A stretch of 64,000 bases of DNA, taken from positions 5,908,001 to 5,972,000 of the forward strand of contig NZ_JAPNKC010000001.1 in NCBI RefSeq assembly GCF_026626705.1, given 5' to 3'. Below are positions 25,386 to 37,640 of this stretch, in pieces; position 1 is the first letter of the stretch; each line of letters opens with the position of its first letter. Position numbers and translations under genes: made by a program. The notes beneath the pieces are model-generated. The model had not been told where the DNA came from, made no database searches, and was given only the letters and a program-made list of their open reading frames with translations. The DNA is from Pyxidicoccus sp. MSG2. Lineage in GTDB: Bacteria; Myxococcota; Myxococcia; Myxococcales; Myxococcaceae.

Positions 25386-26414
25386 ATGCGGCTGGCCGTC
25401 TTCGACACCCATCGTTATGACCGTGAGGCACTTGAGAAGACCAACGCGCACTTCGGTCATGCGCTCACCTTCTTCGAGCCGCGCCTGACGTTGCAGACGG
25501 CGAAGCTGGCGGATGGCTTTCCCGCGGTGTGCTCCTTCGTCAACGACAAGGTGGACGCAGCCACGCTGGCAGCGCTGCATGGGGGCGGGGTGCGGCTCGT
25601 GGCGGCGCGCTCGGCGGGCTACAACCACGTGGACCTGGAGGCGGCGCAGCGGCTGGATATTCGCGTGACGCGCGTGCCGGAGTACTCACCGCACGCGGTG
25701 GCCGAGCATGCGGTGGCGCTGGTGCTCTCCCTCAACCGCCACATCCCCCGCGCCTTCGCGCGCGTGCGCGACTGGAACTTCTCCCTCGACGGATTGGTGG
25801 GCTTCGACCTCGCCGGCAAGACGGTGGGCGTGGTGGGCACGGGCCGCATCGGCCGCGTGGCGGTTCGCATCTTCCGGGGCTTCGGCTGCAAGGTGCTCTG
25901 CTACGACGTGGCGCCCGACGCCGACTTCGAGCGCGAGGCGGGCGTGGCCTTCGTCCCGCTGGACGTGTTGTTCGCCGAGTCGGACGTCATCTCCCTCCAC
26001 GTGCCGCTCACACCGGGCACGCGCCACATGGTGGACGCGGCGGCTTTGGCGCGGATGAAGAAGGGTGTGTTGCTCATCAACACCGGCCGCGGCGCGCTCA
26101 TCGACAGCCGGGCCCTGCTCGACGCGCTGAAGGCAGGACGCATCGGCGGCGCGGGGCTGGACGTGTACGAGGAGGAGGAGGGCATCTTCTTCCAGGACCT
26201 CTCCGGGCAGGTGCTGCAGGACGACGTGCTGGCGCGGCTGCTCACCTTCCCCAACGTCCTCGTCACCTCGCACCAGGCCTTCCTCACCCACGAGGCCCTG
26301 GCCAACATCGCCGAGACGACACTGGCCAGCGTGATGGCCTTCGAGCAGGGTGAGCCCCTGGTGAACGAGGTGCGCGCCGAGCAGGTGCTTCGCGCGCCGC
26401 CCGCCGCGAAGTAA
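25386..26414 (+). CDS. D-2-hydroxyacid dehydrogenase, D-lactate dehydrogenase-like
   Basis: A 342-residue protein. The Rossmann motif is VGVVGTGRIG; the catalytic arginine lies in LLINTGRGALID, the glutamate in LDVYEEEEG and the histidine in VLVTSHQAFLT. Length, the extended acidic EEEEGIFFQDLSG loop and the HQAFLT ending match the fermentative LdhA group, which reduces pyruvate to D-lactate with NADH. It is followed 68 bp later by the stress protein gene, in keeping with a hypoxia or energy-stress theme. Confidence 0.9.
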   Translation: MRLAVFDTHRYDREALEKTNAHFGHALTFFEPRLTLQTAKLADGFPAVCSFVNDKVDAATLAALHGGGVRLVAARSAGYNHVDLEAAQRLDIRVTRVPEYSPHAVAEHAVALVLSLNRHIPRAFARVRDWNFSLDGLVGFDLAGKTVGVVGTGRIGRVAVRIFRGFGCKVLCYDVAPDADFEREAGVAFVPLDVLFAESDVISLHVPLTPGTRHMVDAAALARMKKGVLLINTGRGALIDSRALLDALKAGRIGGAGLDVYEEEEGIFFQDLSGQVLQDDVLARLLTFPNVLVTSHQAFLTHEALANIAETTLASVMAFEQGEPLVNEVRAEQVLRAPPAAK

Positions 26415-26426
26415 GCACTGGCACGG

Positions 26427-26447
26427 GAGGTGAAAGGTCTTCACCTC
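26427..26447. promoter_or_regulatory. inverted repeat upstream of the universal stress gene
   Basis: GAGGTGAA and TTCACCTC pair perfectly over 8 bp with a 5-nt spacer, 13 bp after the dehydrogenase stop and 35 bp before the stress gene start. It could be an operator or a weak terminator; no T-tract follows, which favours an operator. Confidence 0.35.
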
Positions 26448-26482
26448 GAACCGAGCCGCACAACTGAAGCTGGGAGAGCGAC

Positions 26483-27781
26483 ATGTCCATCGTCTGCGCC
26501 ACGAACTTCTCCGATGCCGCGCTGCGCGCATCCACCCTGGCCGCTGAGCTCGCCCGGAAGACGGGAGAGCCTCTGCGCCTGGTGCACGTGCTGAACCCGA
26601 ACTCCGCGCGGGCCTTCGGGCGGGCGCTGACCGACGCGGCCGAGGCCGCCCTGGCCGACCAGACGAAGCGCCTGGAGAAGTCGGGCGCGAAGGTGGAGCG
26701 TGTGTTGCTCACCGGGGACCCGGCCGAGGTGGTGGATGCCTACGCGCGGGAGCAGAAGGCCTCGCTCGTGGTGACGGCGGCACCGAGTGACGAGGCGCCC
26801 TTCCTGAGTGTGGGGGGCACGGTGGACCGGCTGGCGCAGGCGCTGGTCGTCCCGCTGCTGGTGGTGCGCGACGCGGCGCCGCTGGAGGCGTGGGCCCGGG
26901 GCGAGCGGCCGCTGAAGGTGATGCTGGGCGTGGACCGCTCGCTGCCCTTCGAGGCGGCGCGCGAGTGGGTGAAGGGCCTGAGCCGCTTCGGCGCGGTGGA
27001 GGTGGTGGGGGCGCGCGTGTACTGGCCGGAGGAGGAGTACCCGCGCCTGGGGCTGCCGCTTCCTCCCGCCTTCGGCGACATCACGACGGAATTGCGGCAG
27101 GCGATGGAGGAGGAGACGGCCTCGCTGATGGCGCCGCTGGCTTCGGGGGGGCAGGCGACTCGCGTCGTGGTGCACGCGGGCGTGGGGCGCATCGCCGACC
27201 ACCTGGTCGACCTGGCCTCGCGCGAGGGCGTGGACCTGCTGGTGGTGGGCACGCACCACCGGCGCGCCCTGGGCCGGCTGTGGAGCGTGTCGCACCACGC
27301 GGTGCGGCTGGCTCGCATGTCCGTGGCGTGCGTGCCCTCCATGGTGGCGCCCTCGGTCTCGGACGTGCCGCTGCCCGTGTACCGCGAGGTGCTCGTGGCC
27401 ACCGACTTCTCGGACACGGGCAACCGTGCGGTGGCCCACGCCTGCGGGCTGGTGCCCGAGGGTGGCACGGTGCACCTCGTCCACGTGCTGGAGGGGCGCG
27501 TGAAGCCCGGCCAGGAGGAGGAGCTGAAGCAGCAGCTCCTCGCGCTGGTGCCGAAGGCGGCGCAGGCCGGCGGGCGACGCGTGCAGGTGGAGGTGCTTCC
27601 CCATGGCCGGGACGTGGTGACGACGCTGGTGCAGGCCGCCGAGCGGCTCCGCGTGGATGCGCTCGTCATGGGCACGCACGGGCGCTCGGGGCTGAAGCGC
27701 GCGGTGCTCGGCTCGGTGACGCAGGAGGTGCTGCTGCGCATGGACCGGCCGGTGCTGGTGGTGCGGCCTCCGAAGGGGTGA
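26483..27781 (+). CDS. universal stress protein with three UspA domains
   Basis: A 432-residue protein from ATG 26483 with GGGAGAG upstream. Three Usp units can be read: 1-135 (SIVCATNFSDAALRAS), about 148-290 (VMLGVDRSLPFEAA), and 300-432 (VLVATDFSDTGNRAV). The last has the complete nucleotide-binding GTHGRSGLKRAVLGS; in the middle one the motif is altered (GTHHRRALGRLWSVS), and the first is degenerate. Most bacterial Usps have one or two domains, so three in a row is less usual. Likely a cytoplasmic ATP-binding stress sensor. Confidence 0.85.
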   Translation: MSIVCATNFSDAALRASTLAAELARKTGEPLRLVHVLNPNSARAFGRALTDAAEAALADQTKRLEKSGAKVERVLLTGDPAEVVDAYAREQKASLVVTAAPSDEAPFLSVGGTVDRLAQALVVPLLVVRDAAPLEAWARGERPLKVMLGVDRSLPFEAAREWVKGLSRFGAVEVVGARVYWPEEEYPRLGLPLPPAFGDITTELRQAMEEETASLMAPLASGGQATRVVVHAGVGRIADHLVDLASREGVDLLVVGTHHRRALGRLWSVSHHAVRLARMSVACVPSMVAPSVSDVPLPVYREVLVATDFSDTGNRAVAHACGLVPEGGTVHLVHVLEGRVKPGQEEELKQQLLALVPKAAQAGGRRVQVEVLPHGRDVVTTLVQAAERLRVDALVMGTHGRSGLKRAVLGSVTQEVLLRMDRPVLVVRPPKG

Positions 27782-27812
27782 GGCCGGGGCACACGGGGTA
27801 CACTGCCGTCCC

Positions 27813-27914
27813 GTGAGTGACACCCTGAGAGACCTCCTCGGACGCGCGCTGGAGGCCTTCGAGCGCCACGCCGAGGAGGCGGCGTCTGTCCATGCGCGGG
27901 CGGAGTGGGGCTGA
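27813..27914 (+). pseudogene. remnant of a TIGR02996-type gene
   Basis: A 33-codon frame starting GTG and reading RDLLGRALEAFERHAEEAAS before TGA at 27912-27914. The start closely matches the N-terminus of the gene at 29401 (LLERALEAFGQHEE). The DNA just upstream, GGGTACACTGCCGT (27796-27809), is nearly identical to GGGTACACTGGCGGT (27930-27944) in front of the next gene, so the promoter and start were duplicated and this copy was cut short. It could still yield a short peptide. Confidence 0.6.
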
Positions 27915-27929
27915 GCCGCGAAGGGCTTC

Positions 27930-27944
27930 GGGTACACTGGCGGT
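27930..27944 (+). promoter_or_regulatory. -10-like box directly before a GTG start (possible leaderless mRNA)
   Basis: TACACT at 27933-27938 resembles a sigma-70 -10 hexamer and ends only 6 nt before GTG 27945. The same box sits 8 nt before GTG 27813. No Shine-Dalgarno sequence separates them from the starts, so transcription may begin at or next to the start codon. No good -35 element was found. Confidence 0.35.
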
Positions 27945-29399
27945 GTGGCTGACCTCTCCATCGAGTTCCTTGGACGCTCGGCGGTCCGGGCCTTCCTCCG
28001 GCATGACGAGAGGATGGCCCTCGAGCACCTGCTCGAAGCCTGGCACCACTCACGCAGTGAGCGCCTCGCCGAGCTGGTGGAGCGGCTTACGCTGCGGCTC
28101 GCGGCGAAGCCCGACTCCGTCACCGTGGAATCCAAGGGCCTCGCTTCGTCGCGGTCCCGGCGCAGCCCGAAGCCGCTGCTGCTCGACGGCCTCATGAAGG
28201 CCGCGAAGCGGGGGCTGGCCGAAGTGCTGAGCAGCCGGCTGATGGCCTTGCACGGATGTCCGGCGGACCCACGCCTCACCTCCGGCCTGCTGGCCCTCGC
28301 TCAGCTGCCCGTCGCCAGCTCGCCGGAGGTGTTCCAGCAGCTGTGCGGTCTGTTCGAGGCGCAGGCAGACCCCCGCGTCATCCAGCCCCTGACCGTCCTG
28401 CACGCGAGCCTCGAGTCTGGCTCCCCGTATGCCAGACGGCTGAAGACCACCCTCGAGAGGGTCTGGTCACATGGGCAGCAGTCCCTGCGTCCGGAGCTCG
28501 CGCGCCAGTGCGAGGAACTGGAGGCGGCCCTGGCCCGACGCGAGGCTCCAGACCCGGCCCGCGAGGAGCTGCTGGCCCGCGTGTACGCGGACCCGGAGGA
28601 CGTGGAGGCGCGCATGGTGCTGGCGGACCACCTGCTGGCGCAGGACGACCCGCTCGGTGAGTTCATCATGTTGCAGTGCTCGCCCCGGGCGGACCGCCAG
28701 CGCATCCATCAGTTGTCCGAGGCGAGGGGAGAGCAGTGGTCCACCGTGCTGGGCCCGTATGTGGACCACGCCGATACCCGCTTCGAGCGGGGCTTCCCTG
28801 TCGCCGTCCTGCTGCGCCGCCACTGGGGGGGCCCGCTGCCCGAACCCACGCGGCACTGGAGGACGGTGCGGGAGGTGGACGCGAACTCGGTCGCGTTTCC
28901 GCGCTTCGAGGAGTGGCTCTCACACCCCTGCCTGAGCGGAGTGACGACGCTGAAGCGGGTGGCGCCTTCACTGGTGCGGGGACTGGCCGAGCGGCAGGTC
29001 GGAGTGCGACAGCTCGAATGTTCGGGTCTCGAGCCGGCGTCGCGGGAGGTGTTCGCCGACCTGGACCGGCTGCGGAGCCTGGTGCGCCTGTTCATCCACG
29101 ATGCGGTGTCGCTGGACGTGCACCTGTGCGCGATGTCGCGGCTGGCGCCGCGGCTGGAGCGCTTCGAGGCCTGGAGCAGGGGCCAGTGGAGCCTCGAGTT
29201 GACGCCCGAGAAGGACGTGCCCCTCCGGGCGACGTTGTTGAGCGAGGAGGGCGCCGCGCCCCTCGCCGAGGGGCTCCGTGGCGCGCTGGGCTTCGGGACA
29301 CGGGCGGTCCACGTCCACGTGGGGCAGTGCGCCGACCGCGACGGGCTGCGGCTGTTGAGGGAGGTGACGTCCGCCTACGCACGGGTGGAGTGGTCCTGA
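27945..29399 (+). CDS. TIGR02996 domain-containing protein
   Basis: A 484-residue protein from GTG 27945. The TIGR02996 motif is at about 205-245: ELLARVYADPEDVEARM followed by VLADHLLAQDDPLGEF. The flanks are leucine-rich helical repeats, and the C-terminal 150 residues contain LRR-like strands (LRSLVRLFIHDAVSLDVH). This family is expanded mainly in myxobacteria and planctomycetes and has no known biochemical role. The next gene starts 1 bp after its stop and is a close paralogue. Confidence 0.8.
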   Translation: MADLSIEFLGRSAVRAFLRHDERMALEHLLEAWHHSRSERLAELVERLTLRLAAKPDSVTVESKGLASSRSRRSPKPLLLDGLMKAAKRGLAEVLSSRLMALHGCPADPRLTSGLLALAQLPVASSPEVFQQLCGLFEAQADPRVIQPLTVLHASLESGSPYARRLKTTLERVWSHGQQSLRPELARQCEELEAALARREAPDPAREELLARVYADPEDVEARMVLADHLLAQDDPLGEFIMLQCSPRADRQRIHQLSEARGEQWSTVLGPYVDHADTRFERGFPVAVLLRRHWGGPLPEPTRHWRTVREVDANSVAFPRFEEWLSHPCLSGVTTLKRVAPSLVRGLAERQVGVRQLECSGLEPASREVFADLDRLRSLVRLFIHDAVSLDVHLCAMSRLAPRLERFEAWSRGQWSLELTPEKDVPLRATLLSEEGAAPLAEGLRGALGFGTRAVHVHVGQCADRDGLRLLREVTSAYARVEWS

Positions 29400-29400
29400 C

Positions 29401-30872
29401 ATGGTGGGCGACGTGAATGGCCTCCTCGAGCGTGCGCTCGAGGCCTTCGGGCAGCACGAGGAGCAGAGGGCAATGGAGTCCCTGCTCCTGGCCTGGTGGG
29501 AGTCGCGCTCGGAGCGCCTCGCGGCGCTCGTGGAGCGACTGTCGGCACGGATAGACGCCTGGCCATTGCCGTCGCGCAAGCGCCCGTCGCCCCCACCGTT
29601 CGAGGACGTTCCCAGGGACTACTTCATCCTCATGGCGTATGCCCGTGAGGGAAACGTGGACGCGGTCATCCGTCAGCTCGGGATGCTTGGCTATGGGTCC
29701 CCGGACCCCCGGCTCACGCCCGTCCTGATGGAGCTCTCGCGGCTGCCCATCGGGCGTGAGGGTCCCATCGTTCAGGGGCTCTGCGGGCCCCTGCTCTTCC
29801 TGAAGGACCCTCGGACCCTGGAGCTGCTCCGTGCGCTGAGCACCAGTCGTCACGTGGAAGATGAGCACGCTGATGCGCTCAAGGGCCTCATCGAGAAGAT
29901 GACCGCGCAACCGCCTCCTCCGTTGGCCGAGGAGACCCAGGCACGGGTCGGTGCACTGGAGGCAGCCCTCGACGCACGAGCCAGCGCCGAGGCGTCGAGC
30001 GCGCCGCTGCGCGAAGAGCTCCTGGCCCGGGTCTATTCGCGACCGGACGATGATGATGCGCGACTCGTCCTGGCGGACCACCTGCTGGAGCATGGTGACG
30101 CGGCCGGCGAGTTCATCGTGCTCCAGTGCTCACCGCACTCCGACGAGAAGCGCATCTGGGAGTTGCAGGGACACCACAGGAGGACGTGGGAGGCCCCGCT
30201 GGGGCCATACGTCCGCGATGGGCTCACCCGATTCGAGCGGGGCTTTCCGGTCGCGGTCCGGATGAACTTCGACCTGTTCCATTCGCCCGCGGTGCTGACT
30301 CCAGCCGGGCCTGCCTGGGGCACGGTTCGGGAAATCTCGTGGAGCCATACGTTGACCCAGGCGGCCCTGGTCACGTCCCTGGAATGGCTCAAGAGCCCGT
30401 ACCTGCGGGGCGTGACAGCGACGGGGAACGTGCACCCGGAAATCGCCCGGCGGCTGAGGGACTGGACTACCCGCTGAGGTTGCGGAAGTTGGAGCTATGG
30501 GGGAGCAGCCGGCTCGAGGCGGAGTTGTTCACCGAGCTGTGCGAGCTGAAAGACCTGACCCGGGTGGATATCGTCGACGCGGCCCCGCGCATGGTGCGGG
30601 AGTTCGCCGCCTCTTTCCTGGCCCGGTGCCTGGAGCGCTTCACGGCCCGGAGCCTCGATGACTGGAGCCTGGAGGCGCTGCCCCCCACGGAGACGGTGGA
30701 GGCGGAGCTGCGGAGTGAGCGCCAGGTCGAGACGCTCGCGGAGGCCATCCGGGCCGCGACGGGCTTCGGCAGTCGGGTCCTGCGCATCCACGTCGAAGTG
30801 CTGCTCGGCGATGAGGGGCGCCGTTTGCTGGAGCGCGCCGGCGCCGTCTACGTCCAGGTCGCGTGGTCGTGA
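29401..30872 (+). pseudogene. TIGR02996 domain-containing paralogue broken by a frameshift
   Basis: The first frame (29401-30477, 358 codons) carries the TIGR02996 motif ELLARVYSRPDDDD, then VLADHLLEHGDAAGEF, and stops at RRLRDWTTR. The missing C-terminal part continues in another frame to TGA 30870-30872 (RKLELWGSSRLEAELF through VYVQVAWS) and aligns without gaps to the upstream paralogue. Comparison places a 5-nt insertion at about 30460-30464, where GACTG precedes GACTAC; it looks like a short tandem duplication. The 358-residue product may still be made. Sequencing error is less likely than for a homopolymer, but not excluded. Confidence 0.72.
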
Positions 30873-30880
30873 GCCGCGCT

Positions 30881-31549
30881 TCACCCTGACGCGTCGACGT
30901 CCACGTACGCGCGTTTCGCGAGCACCGACACGAGCCGCCCCTCCGGCAGCACGTACGCGGACAGCCGGCCGCCGTACACGCAGCCCGAGTCCAGCCCGAG
31001 CGCGTACGGGTGCCGCTGAATCCCGCGCATGGCGTCGTGCCCGAAGATGACCAGCTCCGGCCCCTTCCAGCAGCTTCCCCACGGCTCGCCGCCGTCCACG
31101 CGCTTCGACGGCGTGCCGTCCGCGGCGATGCTGCGCAGGTTGAGCAGCTCGTCCTCCTTCTGGTGCTCCAGCGCCACGCCCGGCACCAGTCCGCCGTGCA
31201 CCGCCACCACGTTCAGCTCCGGGAAGTGGCGGTAGAGCGGTTGGGCCGCCAGCCACGTCCAGTCCTCGGGCGACAGCGTGTCCAGCACGAGCTGGTGCTC
31301 GGGCTTGAGCTTCTTGCCCTTGGGCCCCCGGCCCGCGTGCCAGCGCAGCACGTGCGCGTCATGGTTGCCGCGCACCGCGAGGAAGCCGCGCTCGCGCGCC
31401 CGTCGCACCACGCCCGCTGAGTCCGGACCCTTCGCCACCAGGTCCCCCACCAGCACCACGCGGTCGTCCGGCCGCCAGCCGCATTCGGCCAGCAGCGCGT
31501 CCAGTTCCTCCGCGCACCCGTGCACGTCCCCGATGAAGAGCGTTCGCAT
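30881..31549 (-). CDS. PPP-family metallophosphatase (ApaH-like)
   Basis: A 222-residue protein from ATG 31549, preceded by AAGG; ATG 31558 lies too close to that site. Metal motifs are GDVHG near the N-terminus, GDLVAKGPDS, GNHDAH, and later histidines in VAVHGGL and IFGHDA. This matches the bacterial PPP phosphatases and symmetric Ap4A hydrolases. It may dephosphorylate Ser/Thr proteins, which would suit the neighbouring kinase gene on the same strand, or hydrolyse Ap4A. Sequence alone does not decide. Confidence 0.88.
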   Translation of the reverse strand: MRTLFIGDVHGCAEELDALLAECGWRPDDRVVLVGDLVAKGPDSAGVVRRARERGFLAVRGNHDAHVLRWHAGRGPKGKKLKPEHQLVLDTLSPEDWTWLAAQPLYRHFPELNVVAVHGGLVPGVALEHQKEDELLNLRSIAADGTPSKRVDGGEPWGSCWKGPELVIFGHDAMRGIQRHPYALGLDSGCVYGGRLSAYVLPEGRLVSVLAKRAYVDVDASG

Positions 31550-31631
31550 CCCGCCCATCCTTTAATGCGCTTCATGCGGGGACGGGAGCCCCATGCGCTT
31601 CTTTCGTCACCCGCCGTGCTTCCGACAGGCG

Positions 31632-34631
<3,000 letters not shown>

Positions 34632-34647
34632 GGCGTGCGGGCTTTCG

Positions 34648-35544
34648 TCAGTCCAGCCGCGAGCGCAGCAGGCGGCTGAGGCTCACGTCGAGCTGGCTGG
34701 AGATGAGGCGCAGCACGCTGTCGAGCTGCGAGCGGGTGAGGCGCAGGCGCTCGGTGAGCAGGCTCCGCGTCTCCTGGAGCAGGGCCTCCTGGGCGCCCAC
34801 CACCCAGCGCGCCGCGGTGGAGCGGTGCACGCCGTACAGCGCACCAAGCTGGTCGATGCTCAGCCCGTCCAGGTACTTCAGGCGCAGGAAGTTGCGCTGG
34901 CGCGGCTCCAGGGCCGCGAGCGCCGCCGCGAAGGACGCATTGAACTCCGCGCGGTACGTCGTCTTGAGGTACGCCAGCTCCGGGTCATCGCCGGGCGCCA
35001 TCAGCATGGACAGGTCGCCGTCTTCCGCCTGGGCCTGGCCGCTGCGCTGGCGCTGCCAGTCCAATGCGAGCCACAGCGCCGCCGCGCGCACCCAGCCGCT
35101 CAGGGGGCCGGTGCCGGGGTAGGCGGCCAGCCGGGCGGGCGCCTCCGCGCTACCCACCAGCATGCGCTGGCGCAGCAACTGGCGCACCTCGTCCAGGCCC
35201 GTGGGCGGCAGCTTCAGGCGCGCCACCGCCGCGTCGACCTCCGGGAGGAAGCGCGCCTCGAAGGCCTTGAGCGCGGCGGGCAGTCCGTCCGCCGCCGCGC
35301 GGGCGAGGTACACGTCCGGCAGGTTCAGCTTCTCCACGTCCTCGGCGGGGGCCTCTCCCGTGAGCAACCGCGCCAGGTGGCCGACGTAGCGCGGGCCGTC
35401 CAGCGCCACACCGGGCCACGCCGAGCGCGCCTGGTCCAACACGCGCGCCAGCCGCTCCTGCAAGGAGGGCAGCAACTCCGGAGAAGCGGTGCCGCCGCGC
35501 GCCGCGACGAAGGCCTGGGCCAGGGAAACGTCCGGTGTGGACAC
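34648..35544 (-). CDS. sigma-70 family RNA polymerase factor, Myxococcales kinase-linked type
   Basis: About 298 residues from GTG 35544; GGAGG lies about 17 nt upstream, so the start is uncertain. The recognisable part is C-terminal: a region-2-like WVRAAALWLALDWQRQR and a region-4 helix-turn-helix, LKYLDGLSIDQLGALYGVHR then STAARWV. The N-terminal 120 residues are not typical of sigma factors. This agrees with the Myxococcales-specific group (TIGR03001-like) encoded next to a Ser/Thr kinase, as here. Its activity may be gated by the kinase-linked zinc finger. Confidence 0.8.
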   Translation of the reverse strand: MSTPDVSLAQAFVAARGGTASPELLPSLQERLARVLDQARSAWPGVALDGPRYVGHLARLLTGEAPAEDVEKLNLPDVYLARAAADGLPAALKAFEARFLPEVDAAVARLKLPPTGLDEVRQLLRQRMLVGSAEAPARLAAYPGTGPLSGWVRAAALWLALDWQRQRSGQAQAEDGDLSMLMAPGDDPELAYLKTTYRAEFNASFAAALAALEPRQRNFLRLKYLDGLSIDQLGALYGVHRSTAARWVVGAQEALLQETRSLLTERLRLTRSQLDSVLRLISSQLDVSLSRLLRSRLD

Positions 35545-35761
35545 GAGGGCGACGATAGCACCGCCTCCGGTAATCCGGTTTCGACTGTTTCCCCGGTGAA
35601 GTGCTTGCACGCCTGCTGTGTGGCTTCCAGAAGGGAGGGTGTGGGGCACGGGCGCAGCGGAGCCCACGCGGGCTCCCGTCCGCCTGCCCCGCGCGCGGGC
35701 ACGGGTGTGGCCGGGGTGCCGCATACCCCATGGCCCGCGCATTGCTGGTATGGGGCGCTGA

Positions 35762-36985
35762 GTGGAGGTGGAGGTGCAAGTGGAGTCGATTGGAAGCGGC
35801 CCTGGAGACGCGGTCCATGCCTCGTGGCTGGAGTTGAGCGCGTCCGCGCTGCGGCACAACGTGGCGGTGTTCCGGGCGTTGGAGGGGAAGGGCGCACCGC
35901 CGCGCGCGCTGGGTGCGGTGCTGAAGGGCAATGCCTACGGGCACGGACTGGCGCAGGTGCTGCCGCTGGTGCACGGGGACGTGGACGTCCTCTACTTCAT
36001 CGCACCGCAGGACGCGCTCAAGGTGCGCGAGCACGAGCGGGCGCACGGGCTGCCTCCGCGGCAGGTGCTGGTGCTGGGGGCGGTGGCGCCGACAGAAGCG
36101 GTGGTGCTGGCGCGCGAGGGCATCGACGTGGTGGTGGCGGACCGTGGCCAGGCGGACGCGGTGCCGGTGCTGCGCGCGGCGAAGCTGGAGAAGCCGCTGC
36201 GGGTGCACGTGCACATCGACACGGGGCTGGGGCGCGAGGGCTTCACGCTGGACGGGCTGCCGCGAGAGTCGCACTTCCTGGTGGAGGCGCGGGACGTGCT
36301 GGAGGTGGTGGGGGCGCTGAGCCACTTCGCGAACACGGAGGACGTGACGGAGCAGGGGTACGCGCTGGCGCAGGTGGACGCGTTCGAGACGGGGATGGCG
36401 TTCCTGGAGTCGCAGTTGAAGCCGGCGAAGCCGCTGCAGCGGCACATCGCCGCGAGCGCCGCGACGCTGGTGTTGCCCAGGGCGCGGTACGAGGCGCTGC
36501 GGGTGGGGATTTCGCTGTATGGGCTGTGGCCCTCGCCGGAGACGCGGCTGTCGGCGCGGCTGGTGCTGGGAGAGGTGCCGGTGCTCAAGCCGGTGCTGGC
36601 GTGGAAGTGCCGCAGCCAGGTGGTGAAGTGGCTGCCGGCGGGCAGCTACGTGGGCTACGGCTGCACGTACCGGTGCCCGGAGCCCACGCGCATCGCCGTG
36701 CTGCCGGTGGGGTACTACGACGGCTACCCGAGGCTGGCGTCGGGCAAGGCGCACGTGCTGGTGAATGGGCGCCGGTGCCCGGTGCTGGGGCGCGTGATGA
36801 TGAACCACCTCATCGTGGACGTGACGCGCGCGACGTCCGACGAGCGCCCCGTGACGGCGACGCTGATGGGGAAGGACGGCGAGGAGTCCGTGTCCGCGGA
36901 GTCACTCGCGAGCTGGGCGCAGACGATTCACTACGAAGTCGTCACGCGACTGGGCGCGCACCTGAAGCGGGTGGTGGTGGAGTAG
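35762..36985 (+). CDS. alr: alanine racemase
   Basis: A 407-residue protein from GTG 35762. The PLP lysine is Lys55 in AVLKGNAYGHG and the second catalytic base is Tyr299 in YVGYGCTY. Other marks are HIDTGLGREG, the LRVGISLYGLWPS PLP-phosphate region and LPVGYYDGYPR. It makes D-alanine for peptidoglycan. It diverges from the sigma-factor gene across a 217-bp region holding both promoters. Confidence 0.93.
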   Translation: MEVEVQVESIGSGPGDAVHASWLELSASALRHNVAVFRALEGKGAPPRALGAVLKGNAYGHGLAQVLPLVHGDVDVLYFIAPQDALKVREHERAHGLPPRQVLVLGAVAPTEAVVLAREGIDVVVADRGQADAVPVLRAAKLEKPLRVHVHIDTGLGREGFTLDGLPRESHFLVEARDVLEVVGALSHFANTEDVTEQGYALAQVDAFETGMAFLESQLKPAKPLQRHIAASAATLVLPRARYEALRVGISLYGLWPSPETRLSARLVLGEVPVLKPVLAWKCRSQVVKWLPAGSYVGYGCTYRCPEPTRIAVLPVGYYDGYPRLASGKAHVLVNGRRCPVLGRVMMNHLIVDVTRATSDERPVTATLMGKDGEESVSAESLASWAQTIHYEVVTRLGAHLKRVVVE

Positions 36986-37093
36986 GCGCCCAGGGTGTCG
37001 TGAGTCGAACGGAGCTCCTGGGGTTTGATTCTGGCTTCAGGAGCAGGGCGCGGAAACGGCTCGGGCCGGCGGGAGCTCCGGCCAGGAGGGCGC

Positions 37094-37564
37094 ATGCGAC
37101 CGCGTCTCATGCTGACCGTGCTGCTCGGGTGGATGCTGGTGGGGAGCCTGGGCTCCGGCTGTGCGGCCGGCGCTGGGCGGATTCCACCGGCGGCCTTCCA
37201 GTTCCACGAGGTGGTTTCTCGGCAGGGCAGTGCGGCAGGAGGGTGGAAGGTGGCGCAGACCACCATCACTCTCACACGCGTTTCTCAGACCCAGCCGGTC
37301 CAGGCCCAGTGTGACGTGGAGATTGGCGTCCCGATCAAAACCAAGAGGAGGGTTGTTGCCGACGTCCTGGCGCAAGAGGCGGCAGCCATGGCAGCCGATG
37401 AGGCCGCACGTCTTGCCTTGAGCAAGCGACCCGCGACGAGCGCGGAGCTCTGCTTCCTGTTCCTGGAGCACATGAGGACCCTTTTGGAGTCGCGGCTTCC
37501 AGGTGTCAGGGTCCGTCGCTTCATCGAGCCAGGAATCCCTCGAACGAAGTTCGCACCGGAGTAG
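37094..37564 (+). CDS. small lipoprotein of unknown function
   Basis: A 156-residue protein from ATG 37094, with GGAGGGCGC upstream; an earlier start adds a charged leader. The signal peptide LTVLLGWMLVGSLGSGC has a lipobox. The mature protein has one Cys pair and an Ala-rich helix (LAQEAAAMAADEAARLAL). GC content is lower than in neighbours. It is followed 76 bp later by a soluble protein, an arrangement reminiscent of lipoprotein toxin and immunity pairs, but no toxin domain is recognisable. Confidence 0.65.
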   Translation: MRPRLMLTVLLGWMLVGSLGSGCAAGAGRIPPAAFQFHEVVSRQGSAAGGWKVAQTTITLTRVSQTQPVQAQCDVEIGVPIKTKRRVVADVLAQEAAAMAADEAARLALSKRPATSAELCFLFLEHMRTLLESRLPGVRVRRFIEPGIPRTKFAPE

Positions 37565-37640
37565 CGACTGCCGTACGGCCAGCACGCATCGCCACTGGCC
37601 TCACGAATGCCTATCTTTCAGCAAGCAGGGAGGCAGTCTC

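Noticed and set aside
26441..28279. A 612-codon minus-strand frame over the Usp gene
   Set aside because: Antisense to a clear three-domain Usp protein.
37014..37044. Inverted repeat GCTCCTG / CAGGAGC as a terminator of the racemase gene
   Set aside because: A 17-nt loop and no T-tract; too weak to call.
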